Positions 9,864-16,608 of a stretch of DNA of 48,713 nt are shown piece after piece (position 1 is the first letter of the stretch; each line of letters opens with the position of its first letter). The notes under the pieces were generated by a model. The model ran no database searches, was not told the DNA's origin, and saw only the letters and a program-made list of their open reading frames with translations. The position numbers were made by a program, and so were the translations under genes. Source of the DNA: Bacteroidales bacterium (lineage in GTDB: Bacteria; Bacteroidota; Bacteroidia; Bacteroidales; VadinHA17); assembly GCA_012517605.1 (NCBI GenBank), contig JAAYUS010000237.1:1-48713 (forward strand), read 5' to 3'.

Positions 9864-11108
9864 TTATAAAATTGAATTCGTTTTAAAAGCATAATTAATA
9901 TTTTCGATAATATCAGCAAACCGCTGGTCGAGAATCTTCTGGATATCAGAATTTTCCTGCTTGTAAAAACCGGCTAATTCCCTGCTGTCGGCTTCAATAC
10001 TGTCAATCAGGCTCTTTTTCTCCTTTTCAACAGCCGAGATCTGTTTTTTCAAAGTGGCAATCTCATTCTTGTTCTTCTTTTGATCAGTTTGATATTCAGC
10101 AAGTTTCTGCTTAAGAGGCGCCATCTTGCCATCAATTTCACCTGCTTTTGTCACTGCTGCTTTGACTTTCTCATTCCATTGGGATATAACCTTTTCAGCT
10201 TCCCGGATCTTGTTCTTATGCCAGGCCGGAATTTCAAGAGCCGGCGTGAAAAAAGGATTTATATTCTCACTGATATTCAATGCCGTCTGTTTTACGGGAG
10301 TTCCCTTCACAAATCCTGAAGGTTCGGGATCAAACGACTTGATGTCCTGACTTACGTCGCTGTATTTATTGCCTGCTGTTTTTATGCTCTCTTTGCTAAT
10401 CTTTTCAAGTTCAGAAGCGGATTTTTCGCCTGCCTTTACAATCTCGGCCCTTGCATTTTCAAGAGCTTTTCGTTGTTCATTAAGTTTCTTCATTATTGCA
10501 AGAATATTTCCCGAATAAGATTTTGAATCTGCATTTTTAAGTTCCATAAGTTCCTTTTCCGTCGCTCTGATTTCTTCTTCAAGCTTCTTTGCCGAAGCAG
10601 TGAGATCATTTATATGCCTGCTCCATTCATCAACGGAAGCCATGAATTTTTCAATTTCCTTTTCATGGAAAGAAATCAAATCCGCAACAGGCGTTACATA
10701 GCCAAAGGCTTCGTTGTCCGCGAAACTGATGTTTGCAGGGGCCGGCTGGGCAATGACTTTTGGTCTGGCTTCAGCGACAGCGGCAGCCGGGTCTCCTGCT
10801 TTTGCAGATGTCAGTGTTTCCCCGGTATCCGGCCGGGAAGGGACTGCAGTTCCTTTCGTACCTGACGATTTTTTCATTGCCTCAATGACAGGCTTCGAAA
10901 CGTTCTGCCTTATCAGGTCATCTACTGATCCGGGGGAGAGATCAAAATTAACTGCCGAACTCCCTATCACATCAATTATCAGCTCATCTGATAATCTGGC
11001 ATTTACCATTTTGAGAATCGCGCTGTTGGTCAGAGTGTCAGAGCTCTGGGCGCCTGCCTTGTTAATAAGAAACAGACATGGGATTATAAATAATAATAAC
11101 CTTTTCAT
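9864..11108 (-). CDS. Exported coiled-coil protein with LTN-type helical module (operon gene 3)
   Basis: 414 residues. Signal peptide MKRLLLFIIPCLFLINKAGAQ. Residues 26-81 hold a helical module (LTNSAILKMV ... NVSKPVIEAMKKS) that aligns without gaps to the C-terminus of the preceding gene product. After a low-complexity linker rich in Ala/Pro come two long heptad regions: about 145-245 (EKEIEKFMASVDEW ... LEKISKESIKTAG) and about 295-400 (KIREAEKVISQWNEKV ... ENINYAFKTNSIL). Probably a rod-like periplasmic protein. AAGG lies upstream of the ATG. Gap to the previous gene is 23 bp. Function unknown. Confidence 0.82.
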   Translation of the reverse strand: MKRLLLFIIPCLFLINKAGAQSSDTLTNSAILKMVNARLSDELIIDVIGSSAVNFDLSPGSVDDLIRQNVSKPVIEAMKKSSGTKGTAVPSRPDTGETLTSAKAGDPAAAVAEARPKVIAQPAPANISFADNEAFGYVTPVADLISFHEKEIEKFMASVDEWSRHINDLTASAKKLEEEIRATEKELMELKNADSKSYSGNILAIMKKLNEQRKALENARAEIVKAGEKSASELEKISKESIKTAGNKYSDVSQDIKSFDPEPSGFVKGTPVKQTALNISENINPFFTPALEIPAWHKNKIREAEKVISQWNEKVKAAVTKAGEIDGKMAPLKQKLAEYQTDQKKNKNEIATLKKQISAVEKEKKSLIDSIEADSRELAGFYKQENSDIQKILDQRFADIIENINYAFKTNSIL

Positions 11109-11131
11109 ATTTCACCTTGTTAAATCGGATT

Positions 11132-12214
11132 TTACTGCACTTTTTCTGCTTGCTTTTTCATGGCTTCCTTCATTGCCATTATGACATTCGAGGAAACATT
11201 CCTGTTTGAAAGCTCAATCATCGAATCAACTCCGAGATCAAAACTGACTTTCGACCGGTTGATTATGCTTATTATTATCCCATCCGGAAGCTTGTCCCTG
11301 ACAAAGCCGATTACAGATTCATTTGTCAGAATCCCGTCCGGAGCAGTTTTGTCAGCCGCAACAGCAGGGGCCTGGGAAACTGATGAAATCTTCTTTTCGA
11401 GACCTGTAATCCTTACAAGCAGTTTCCTTTCCGGATTAAAAACTATTAATCCATTGTAAAACATCAGCTTGCCACCTAATTGATCAGTAATTACCGTTTG
11501 TTCCTTATCCCTGAATGAAAAAATCATATTGTCAGTTGAAAAGTAAATCCTGCCGGTTTCGGGATCGGCTGTCAAAGATCTTATTGTTTTATCTTCAGGT
11601 AACGATGCGACGGCTTTCATTTCCTTTTTCCCCGGGACGTATTCAAAAATTGTGTTCCTGTTAGTAAAAAGGATTCTGTCATTTATTTCGACAAGGGAAT
11701 ACACCGGATCAGGCACGCTGAACAAACGTGAATACATGCCTCCGCGCGATAGAACGTAAATACCCTTTTCAGGCTTTGATACTGTCCTGTCGAAAATATA
11801 CATTACATTTTTCCCCCTGGAGATGCCCATTTCCTGCGATGGAAGCGTATAAAGTCGCGTAAGATTGCCATTTCTGTCAAAAACACATAATTCATCATTT
11901 CTGATTGTCATCAGAAGACTGTCGGAAGTATAGGCGAATGAACCTATATTACCGGTTACTTTTCCGGCAAAAGGGACAATCCCTCCCCAGCCGAGAAGAT
12001 AAAATTGTTCCCTGTTTGAAAGCAATATCAGCCTGTTTGCTGTTATATCAATAGAATTAATGAACCTGTTTGCCGGATTTATCTCATCCGCCATTGAGGG
12101 AGTTAGCAGCACCTCGTACTGAAGAGAATCGCCCTCAGGGCGATTGCCATAAACTGATGTCATTGAGGTTGCAGCCAGCAGTACAATAAATAATATCCTT
12201 CCTGTTTTGAGCAT
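11132..12214 (-). CDS. Exported propeller-like protein with C-terminal LTN module (operon gene 2)
   Basis: 360 residues. Signal peptide MLKTGRILFIVLLAATSMTSVYG. Residues ~45-280 are a series of short strand repeats resembling a 6-bladed propeller: ANRLILLSNREQFYLLG, SLLMTIRNDELCVFDRNG, KNVMYIFDRT, DRILFTNRNTIFEYVPG, TGRIYFSTDNMIFSF, GKLMFYNGLIVFNP. Residues ~296-351 hold the helical module shared with the next gene (LTNESVIGFV ... NVSSNVIMAMKEA). No catalytic motif seen. Probably a periplasmic scaffold or sensor; this is inference. The start is 24 bp after the previous stop. Confidence 0.8.
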   Translation of the reverse strand: MLKTGRILFIVLLAATSMTSVYGNRPEGDSLQYEVLLTPSMADEINPANRFINSIDITANRLILLSNREQFYLLGWGGIVPFAGKVTGNIGSFAYTSDSLLMTIRNDELCVFDRNGNLTRLYTLPSQEMGISRGKNVMYIFDRTVSKPEKGIYVLSRGGMYSRLFSVPDPVYSLVEINDRILFTNRNTIFEYVPGKKEMKAVASLPEDKTIRSLTADPETGRIYFSTDNMIFSFRDKEQTVITDQLGGKLMFYNGLIVFNPERKLLVRITGLEKKISSVSQAPAVAADKTAPDGILTNESVIGFVRDKLPDGIIISIINRSKVSFDLGVDSMIELSNRNVSSNVIMAMKEAMKKQAEKVQ

Positions 12215-12238
12215 ATCTATTATTTGTAGGTTTACTTA

Positions 12239-13369
12239 TTAATTTGATCCGGTTGCTTTTTTCCATGCCTGAACAGCAGCATCAGCGCTTCCGGATACCA
12301 GTTCAAAATCCTTTTTGGCAGCCTCACCGGAAAGAACACCAGTATTAACATTCATTTTGCCGATGGAGAATCCTCCCTTACCAATGACGTTTCCGGCAAC
12401 ATCTCCGATTTTCTTGGTAAGAAGGTCTCCGGCCACATCAACAAGTATTTCCTGTCCGCTCTTTTTATTGATGATGCCCGAGACCACATCAACGCCGGCG
12501 ACCGCCACATATCCGCCCGAAACAAATCCTGCCGTGAACTTGAGGGCATCGGTTCCGAGTTCAAGCATTTCGGGTGTTGTCCAGAAAGGACTTTCCTCAA
12601 GCCTGAAATTTGATTCATCAAGACGATTATCAGGTATTGACTTCAGATTATAGGCGTTTATTCTTTCCCTTTCTTCAGCAGTAAGCGGAGAACTGCCCAT
12701 TATGGGGACAACCATCTGAGGCTCCTCCTTTTTTTCAACTGCTTCGTTTCCCTGTTTCTGAAGGAGATCCACAACACTTGGTCCGCCTGAAAGATCAACT
12801 ACCCCGCCCTGTTCAGGTTTTTCAAATCTGATTGACTGGTCAGCGTAATATTTGTCAAAATCATCCTGTCCGGTGGAAGGTATATCACGATTAACAGGAG
12901 GACTCGAATAAACATCCATTCCCATTGACTTCATTTTCTGAATGTAATCGTCAATCCAGTTCTCAATTGCCTTGCTCTGGTGGGGCGTAAAAAAGGCTGA
13001 GCCCTGAGCAAGACCATCTATTGAAACACTGCCGGGTTGCGATGTATTATCGCCAGGTATTGTCATATCTGAACCCGAGCATGGAGTGCAGGTATAGAAA
13101 ACCGAACAGTCTCCTATATACTCACCTCTGTCATTGTAAACAGGAGTGCTCGCTCGTATGGCAAGGATCTGCTGCCTCAGCGATTCACAAAAGCTCTGCG
13201 TCGGCATATACGGCACCGTAAATGAAGGAATATACGGTAAACTTGAACCGCACGGGCCCGATGATGTCACTGTAAAAGTGAATATCCACCCCTGAGCCAG
13301 AATATCCGATCGGTTGAAGGCCAGAGGTATAACAAGAAGCATAAGAAATCTTAATGTTCGTCGAAACAT
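12239..13369 (-). CDS. Secreted protein of unknown function, Cys-rich N-terminus (operon gene 1)
   Basis: 376 residues from the ATG at 13369. The track start at 13438 adds 23 residues before an otherwise normal signal peptide (MFRRTLRFLMLLVIPLAF ... ILAQ), so I prefer 13369. The mature N-terminus has several cysteines (SGPCGSSLPYIP, QSFCESL, GDCSVFYTCTPC), suggesting disulfides. The middle is Pro/Gln/Glu-rich and probably disordered. Residues ~290-360 are rich in Gly, Ala and Val (LKFTAGFVSGGYVAVAGVDV, DVAGNVIGKGG), resembling membrane-active or glycine-zipper helices. First gene of the five-gene operon. No known family recognised. Confidence 0.78.
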   Translation of the reverse strand: MFRRTLRFLMLLVIPLAFNRSDILAQGWIFTFTVTSSGPCGSSLPYIPSFTVPYMPTQSFCESLRQQILAIRASTPVYNDRGEYIGDCSVFYTCTPCSGSDMTIPGDNTSQPGSVSIDGLAQGSAFFTPHQSKAIENWIDDYIQKMKSMGMDVYSSPPVNRDIPSTGQDDFDKYYADQSIRFEKPEQGGVVDLSGGPSVVDLLQKQGNEAVEKKEEPQMVVPIMGSSPLTAEERERINAYNLKSIPDNRLDESNFRLEESPFWTTPEMLELGTDALKFTAGFVSGGYVAVAGVDVVSGIINKKSGQEILVDVAGDLLTKKIGDVAGNVIGKGGFSIGKMNVNTGVLSGEAAKKDFELVSGSADAAVQAWKKATGSN

Positions 13370-13799
13370 GTTTTTAAATTGTAATATTGTAAGGATTAAA
13401 GTATTTGCAGGAACGACATTCTGTATTGCAGTAAGCATGACTGCAGACTTCGTAGAAAAATCACCTTCAGGTCATAAGTTTTAATAAGGTTAGATCAGAT
13501 GTAAAAAAAGCGTTTCCCAAATTTGCTCCGTTGGTGCTGTTGCAGTCCAGAAGATAATGATTTACTTTGTTTTTAATTCGCCATTGTTGCTCCGGTATCA
13601 TTATCCTCTTTTACGGCGACAGGCATAACAGTCGAAAAACGTAAGCATGCATGCCAATATTTTGTATCAGACATAATTTAACTGTCAAGGCCTTCACTAT
13701 TGTCAATAAAAACTGACATAAACACTTCTGCATGATTTTTGTTTGATAAGAAAGGGGACTGGATTAACTTAGCCCCGCCAATTAAGAAAACTTCACGAT
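13370..13799. other. Intergenic region between divergent transcripts
   Basis: 430 bp without a credible gene, separating the five-gene operon from the divergent TPR gene. It should hold both promoters, but I find no exact TAnnTTTG box in either direction. Two minor structures are visible: the self-complementary GCATGCATGC near 13646, and a GC-rich pair GGGG...CCCC around 13753-13777 just before the TPR gene, which could form a leader hairpin. Neither matches a riboswitch I know. Confidence 0.4.
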
Positions 13800-14600
13800 A
13801 TGAAAAAAATACTATTGACGGTTTCATTGCTTGCCATCGGTGTGCTTATTTATCCGCAAGGATCCTCAGGGCCTTTGATGCCTGTTACAACAGGCTCGGT
13901 AAAAGCACGGGAATACTTTAATGAAGCACTGAAATATTTTGATGATGTCAACCTTAAAAAAGGCCATGACATGCTTGTAAAAGCACTAAAAGAAGACCGT
14001 GATTTTTTCATGGCAAATTACCAGATGGCAATGTATTGCATCTGGACCGAAGATCTTCAGGGTTTTGATGAGTATTCACAAGCCGCTGCCGGCACCAGTG
14101 CAAAGCTGAGTCAGGCTGAGGAAATACTCAGGGGAGCTATATCCAGGTTGAGTGATTATCCCGGGGCTGATGTCACCGATGCAGGTAAAAAGCTGGTTGA
14201 AATGTATCCAAATGATATAAATGCTTATAACAACCTTATATATTTCCAGTCTATAATAAACGACCAGAAAGGCCAGCTCGAAACTGTTGAAAAAGCTCTG
14301 AAGATAGCTAAGAATGCTGCTCCGCTTTATAATACAATGGGTTATATTTATCTTGCCCTGAAGCAATATGATAAGGCTGAATCGGCATTTGACAAATATA
14401 TTGAAGCTGATCCCCGTAATCCGAATGTTTACGATTCAAAGGGTGATTTCTATATGTTAAAAAGAGAATACAAAAAAGCTTATGAATTCTATATCAAAGC
14501 CTGCTCTATGGATCCCGAATGGGACAATGACAAAGCCCTCAGGGCCAAGGCTCTTTACGAACAGACTGAAGGCAAAAGGATTGATATAATCACAATGTGA
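13800..14600 (+). CDS. Exported TPR-repeat protein
   Basis: 266 residues. Signal peptide MKKILLTVSLLAIGVLIYPQG. TPR units are clear in the C-terminal half: APLYNTMGYIYLALKQYDKA followed by NPNVYDSKGDFYMLKREYKKAYEFYIKA; weaker units precede them (AREYFNEALKYFDDVNLKKG, YPNDINAYNNLIYFQSIIND). TPR arrays bind partner proteins, so this is probably a periplasmic adaptor. It diverges from the five-gene operon, whose gene 4 also has TPR-like repeats, but no functional link is shown. Its 3' end converges on the truncated hydrolase gene 18 bp away. Confidence 0.88.
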   Translation: MKKILLTVSLLAIGVLIYPQGSSGPLMPVTTGSVKAREYFNEALKYFDDVNLKKGHDMLVKALKEDRDFFMANYQMAMYCIWTEDLQGFDEYSQAAAGTSAKLSQAEEILRGAISRLSDYPGADVTDAGKKLVEMYPNDINAYNNLIYFQSIINDQKGQLETVEKALKIAKNAAPLYNTMGYIYLALKQYDKAESAFDKYIEADPRNPNVYDSKGDFYMLKREYKKAYEFYIKACSMDPEWDNDKALRAKALYEQTEGKRIDIITM

Positions 14601-14618
14601 TACCGCGATATCAAATGA

Positions 14619-15350
14619 TCAGGAATCTATATCCTGACTTTGCCCCGGAATGCCCTTGATGAATAGTATGACTGAGCGCTGTTGTGGTAAATGAATACCC
14701 GGCCATAGCGGCGAATAGTCATAGTCAGAGATTATCCGGTCAAAATAGTTGTGAATGTATGCTGAATCACCCCTGATTGGTCCATCAGGTATTCCGGCAG
14801 CAGCAATCCGTTTTTCCAATACTGTTCTGAATACGGGATCTCTTCTCATTTTTTGAAGATATATTGAAAGGTCATTTCCTCCGGCAACTGCGATTAATTT
14901 TCTTATTTCTGAATTGTGAACTGCAGCAGACAAAGCTAATGCAGCACCCAGGCTGCAGCCACAAATAATAATTTTTGAAGTATCTATTGAGAATTGTTCG
15001 ATGTTATTCTTCTTCTTAAGGAAAGATAAAGCAGCACCTATATCATTCATACAATTTTCCCAACTAAAAATTCCTTCGCTGTTAAAACTTCCTTCGTAAT
15101 TAAAAACCAGTATGTTCATCCCGTTTTTGTTCAGTCTTTCGGCCAATCCATAAGGGCTATTGGGGTTACCAGGAAATCCGTGCAGCAGGATTACGGTTGG
15201 TGTCGAAGAACCTTTGCCGGCAGCGTAAAATTTCGCGTCCAGTTTAACGCCATTGTTCCTTAAATCAATGCCGACCGGGTTTATCTGCGATAGCAGTTGC
15301 AAAGAAATGCCTGCTAGGATTATAGGCAGGATAACTTTTAGTGGTTTCAA
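14619..15350 (-). CDS. Alpha/beta hydrolase, C-terminally truncated
   Basis: 243 residues if translation starts at TTG 15350, which overlaps the stop of the upstream gene in a TTGA, the arrangement typical of translational coupling; the track start 15386 is also a TTG and lies deep in that gene. An N-terminal hydrophobic stretch (KPLKVILPIILAGISLQLL) suggests export. The oxyanion HGFPGNP (57-63) and nucleophile elbow GCSLG (Ser about 133) are present. The protein ends after the late strand RSVILFIKGIPGQ, just where the catalytic Asp and then His would be expected. It is therefore probably inactive, part of a decaying locus with the 4-TM gene and the MBL pseudogene. Confidence 0.72.
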   Translation of the reverse strand: MKPLKVILPIILAGISLQLLSQINPVGIDLRNNGVKLDAKFYAAGKGSSTPTVILLHGFPGNPNSPYGLAERLNKNGMNILVFNYEGSFNSEGIFSWENCMNDIGAALSFLKKKNNIEQFSIDTSKIIICGCSLGAALALSAAVHNSEIRKLIAVAGGNDLSIYLQKMRRDPVFRTVLEKRIAAAGIPDGPIRGDSAYIHNYFDRIISDYDYSPLWPGIHLPQQRSVILFIKGIPGQSQDIDS

Positions 15351-15673
15351 TTTTTCTGACTTCTTAATAAAACCACAAGGCAGCAAATGATCGCAATTAT
15401 TTCCAGCACCTTAAAAAGGGCCGACAGAGAAATCAATTCGGGTATTCCGAATTTAATCAGCGAAAGTGTCATCCCGATTAATGGAACGAAGATTGCAAGG
15501 TAAAGCGGGTACTTTCTTCGGTTGAACAGGAGAGCTCCAACGATCAGGTAAATAACTCCAAATGCAAGAACAGGAATGTTTCCCGGGCTTTCCGAAGCCT
15601 GAAAATAAGCAACTATGTGTAAAATACCGGAAATTAAAAGCAGCATTCCGGCCAGAAGACGGATTCTTTTCAT
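15347..15673 (-). CDS. Small membrane protein with four predicted TM helices
   Basis: 108 residues, almost entirely hydrophobic: LLAGMLLLISGILHIVAYF, IPVLAFGVIYLIVGALLF, PLYLAIFVPLIGMTLSLI and VLEIIAIICCLVVLL. No motif gives a function. It lies 12 bp after the MBL-fold pseudogene and its TGA stop overlaps the TTG start of the hydrolase, so the three once formed one transcript. Its frame looks intact although both neighbours are damaged. Confidence 0.7.
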   Translation of the reverse strand: MKRIRLLAGMLLLISGILHIVAYFQASESPGNIPVLAFGVIYLIVGALLFNRRKYPLYLAIFVPLIGMTLSLIKFGIPELISLSALFKVLEIIAIICCLVVLLRSQKN

Positions 15674-15685
15674 ATTCGCTCAGTT

Positions 15686-16020
15686 TTAAGTTATAAGTTG
15701 ATTTTTAATGATTTCAATCGTAAAAGGTTTTCAGTGCCCGGGATAGACGAAAGTAACGCCACAATCTCTTTCCCTTTTATGAATGGCGATTTTTGCCCCT
15801 GTAAGATCCCTGATATCGCGTGCTGATCCGCAATGGTCGAAATGCGAATGCGTAATGACAATAAGTTTGATGCGGGCCGGGTCAATTTTATTCTTTGCCA
15901 GTATTTTCCTGAATTGTTGCAGTTTCTTTGGCCCACCGGCGTCAATCATTACGATATCTTTGCCAATGATTAAATAACAACTGGTTAACCCAGGTTAAAT
16001 GCTATGATTTCTGTCTTCAT
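15686..16020 (-). pseudogene. Metallo-beta-lactamase-fold hydrolase pseudogene
   Basis: Three frames can be stitched into one MBL-fold protein. ATG at 16020 reads MKTEIIAFNLG then a stop; adding one base at GGTTAACC restores LTSCYLIIGKDIVMIDAGG and the zinc motif HSHFDHCGSA. After IHKRERDC the sequence jumps directly to the C-terminal motif VTFVYPGH, so most of the middle is missing. The next codon is TGA where the family has glycine, and reading through gives KPFTIEIIKNQLIT then TAA at 15686. The intact family is around 200 residues; only about 110 codons remain. The track ORFs 15731-15949 and 15691-15945 are fragments of it. Confidence 0.8.
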
Positions 16021-16170
16021 ATAACCATTAACTATAAATTTAAACTGGTAAACCTTAAATGTCAAATTTAATTTTCCAGGAATGTGCTGTAACGGCACGG
16101 CGGTTGAGGGAGTAAACGTTGGTGGTACAGTCCTCCAATTCGAGTCTCGGTTCTTTAGTGCAAAAACAGG

Positions 16171-16280
16171 TGCCCCTGACCGACTCCCGCCGGTACAAAT
16201 TGACCACCCAGCGCCGGAGTTAAACTTTTAATCTACAGGTAAACATAAAAATGGTCAATTTATCGGCGTAATGTGGTCAA
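16171..16280. mobile_element. Probable solo end of an IS21-family element
   Basis: The pattern of spaced copies of TGGTCAATTT and its complement is the one I associate with the multi-repeat ends of IS21-family elements in Bacteroidota: AAATTGACCAC at 16197-16207, TGGTCAATTT at 16252-16261 and TGTGGTCAA at 16272-16280, with GCGCCGGAGTTAAAC between them. No istA or istB reading frame is present in the window, so this would be a remnant or solo end. Identification rests on memory of the family ends. Confidence 0.4.
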
Positions 16281-16380
16281 GGCGACCGGCTTATACAGGT
16301 TGCATCTTTTCAGAAAAACCCGTTTTTGAAAGGAAGAACTGCAACCACCCCCTGATGCAAGTGTGAGTGTGAGAGTGAGT

Positions 16381-16450
16381 CTTGAGGAAAACAGAACGAG
16401 AGTGTTCATTCGAGCTTCTCGCTCTCACTCTCACCCTCGCTCTGTTTTCA
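16381..16450. repeat. Imperfect inverted repeat next to tRNA-Asn
   Basis: CTTGAGGAAAACAGAACGAG (16381-16400) pairs imperfectly with CTCGCTCTGTTTTCAAG (about 16434-16450), with a CT/GA-rich loop. On the tRNA strand it begins directly after the tRNA 3' end, so it could act as its terminator or 3' processing hairpin, although it lacks a following T-run. Confidence 0.5.
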
Positions 16451-16452
16451 AG

Positions 16453-16526
16453 CTCCCCAGGCTGGACTCGAACCGGCGACCCACGGATTAACAGTCCGTT
16501 GCTCTAACCAACTGAGCTACTGAGGA
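16453..16526 (-). tRNA. tRNA-Asn (GTT)
   Basis: Folds as a complete cloverleaf on the minus strand. Acceptor TCCTCAG pairs with CTGGGGA (one G-T wobble); the D arm is GCTC..GAGC; the anticodon stem is ACGGA/TCCGT around loop CTGTTAA, anticodon GTT; the T loop is TTCGAGT; the discriminator is G. No CCA is encoded. The T stem GCCGG/CCAGC has a C-A mismatch at its middle pair, where a T in the 5' strand would pair. Confidence 0.93.
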
Positions 16527-16586
16527 GTGTTCTTTTATTCCTTAAATAAGCGTCGCAAAAATAAGGGCTTTCTGTGAATTAAGCAA

Positions 16587-16594
16587 TATCTTTG
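16587..16594 (+). promoter_or_regulatory. -7 box TATCTTTG for the PfkB-type kinase
   Basis: Exact TAnnTTTG match only 14 bp before the kinase ATG. The transcript would start about 16601, leaving a leader of under 10 nt. The -33 TTG is not well conserved. Confidence 0.45.
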
Positions 16595-16608
16595 CCGAAA
16601 ATTTTTGA

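Larger units (their letters stand above)
16021..16452. other. Gene-free region between the MBL pseudogene and tRNA-Asn
   Basis: No coding frame. It contains an IS21-like end (16171-16280), an inverted repeat next to the tRNA (16381-16450), GT/GA-rich simple sequence near 16360, and a short tRNA-like stretch near 16130 that does not fold. It looks like a scar zone at a tRNA gene. Confidence 0.5.

Noticed and set aside
10714-11184. 156-residue plus-strand ORF
   Set aside because: Antisense to the coiled-coil gene; Ala/Ser-rich composition is a shadow of its codon pattern.
7770-13369. Curli or type IX secretion identity for the five-gene operon
   Set aside because: No CsgG-type lipoprotein, curlin repeats, PorK/L/M/N/SprA motifs or CTD signals are present.
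16083-16165. tRNA-like stretch with ATTCGAGTCTCGG
   Set aside because: The T loop is present but the T stem and acceptor do not pair, so it is at most a very decayed tRNA fragment.
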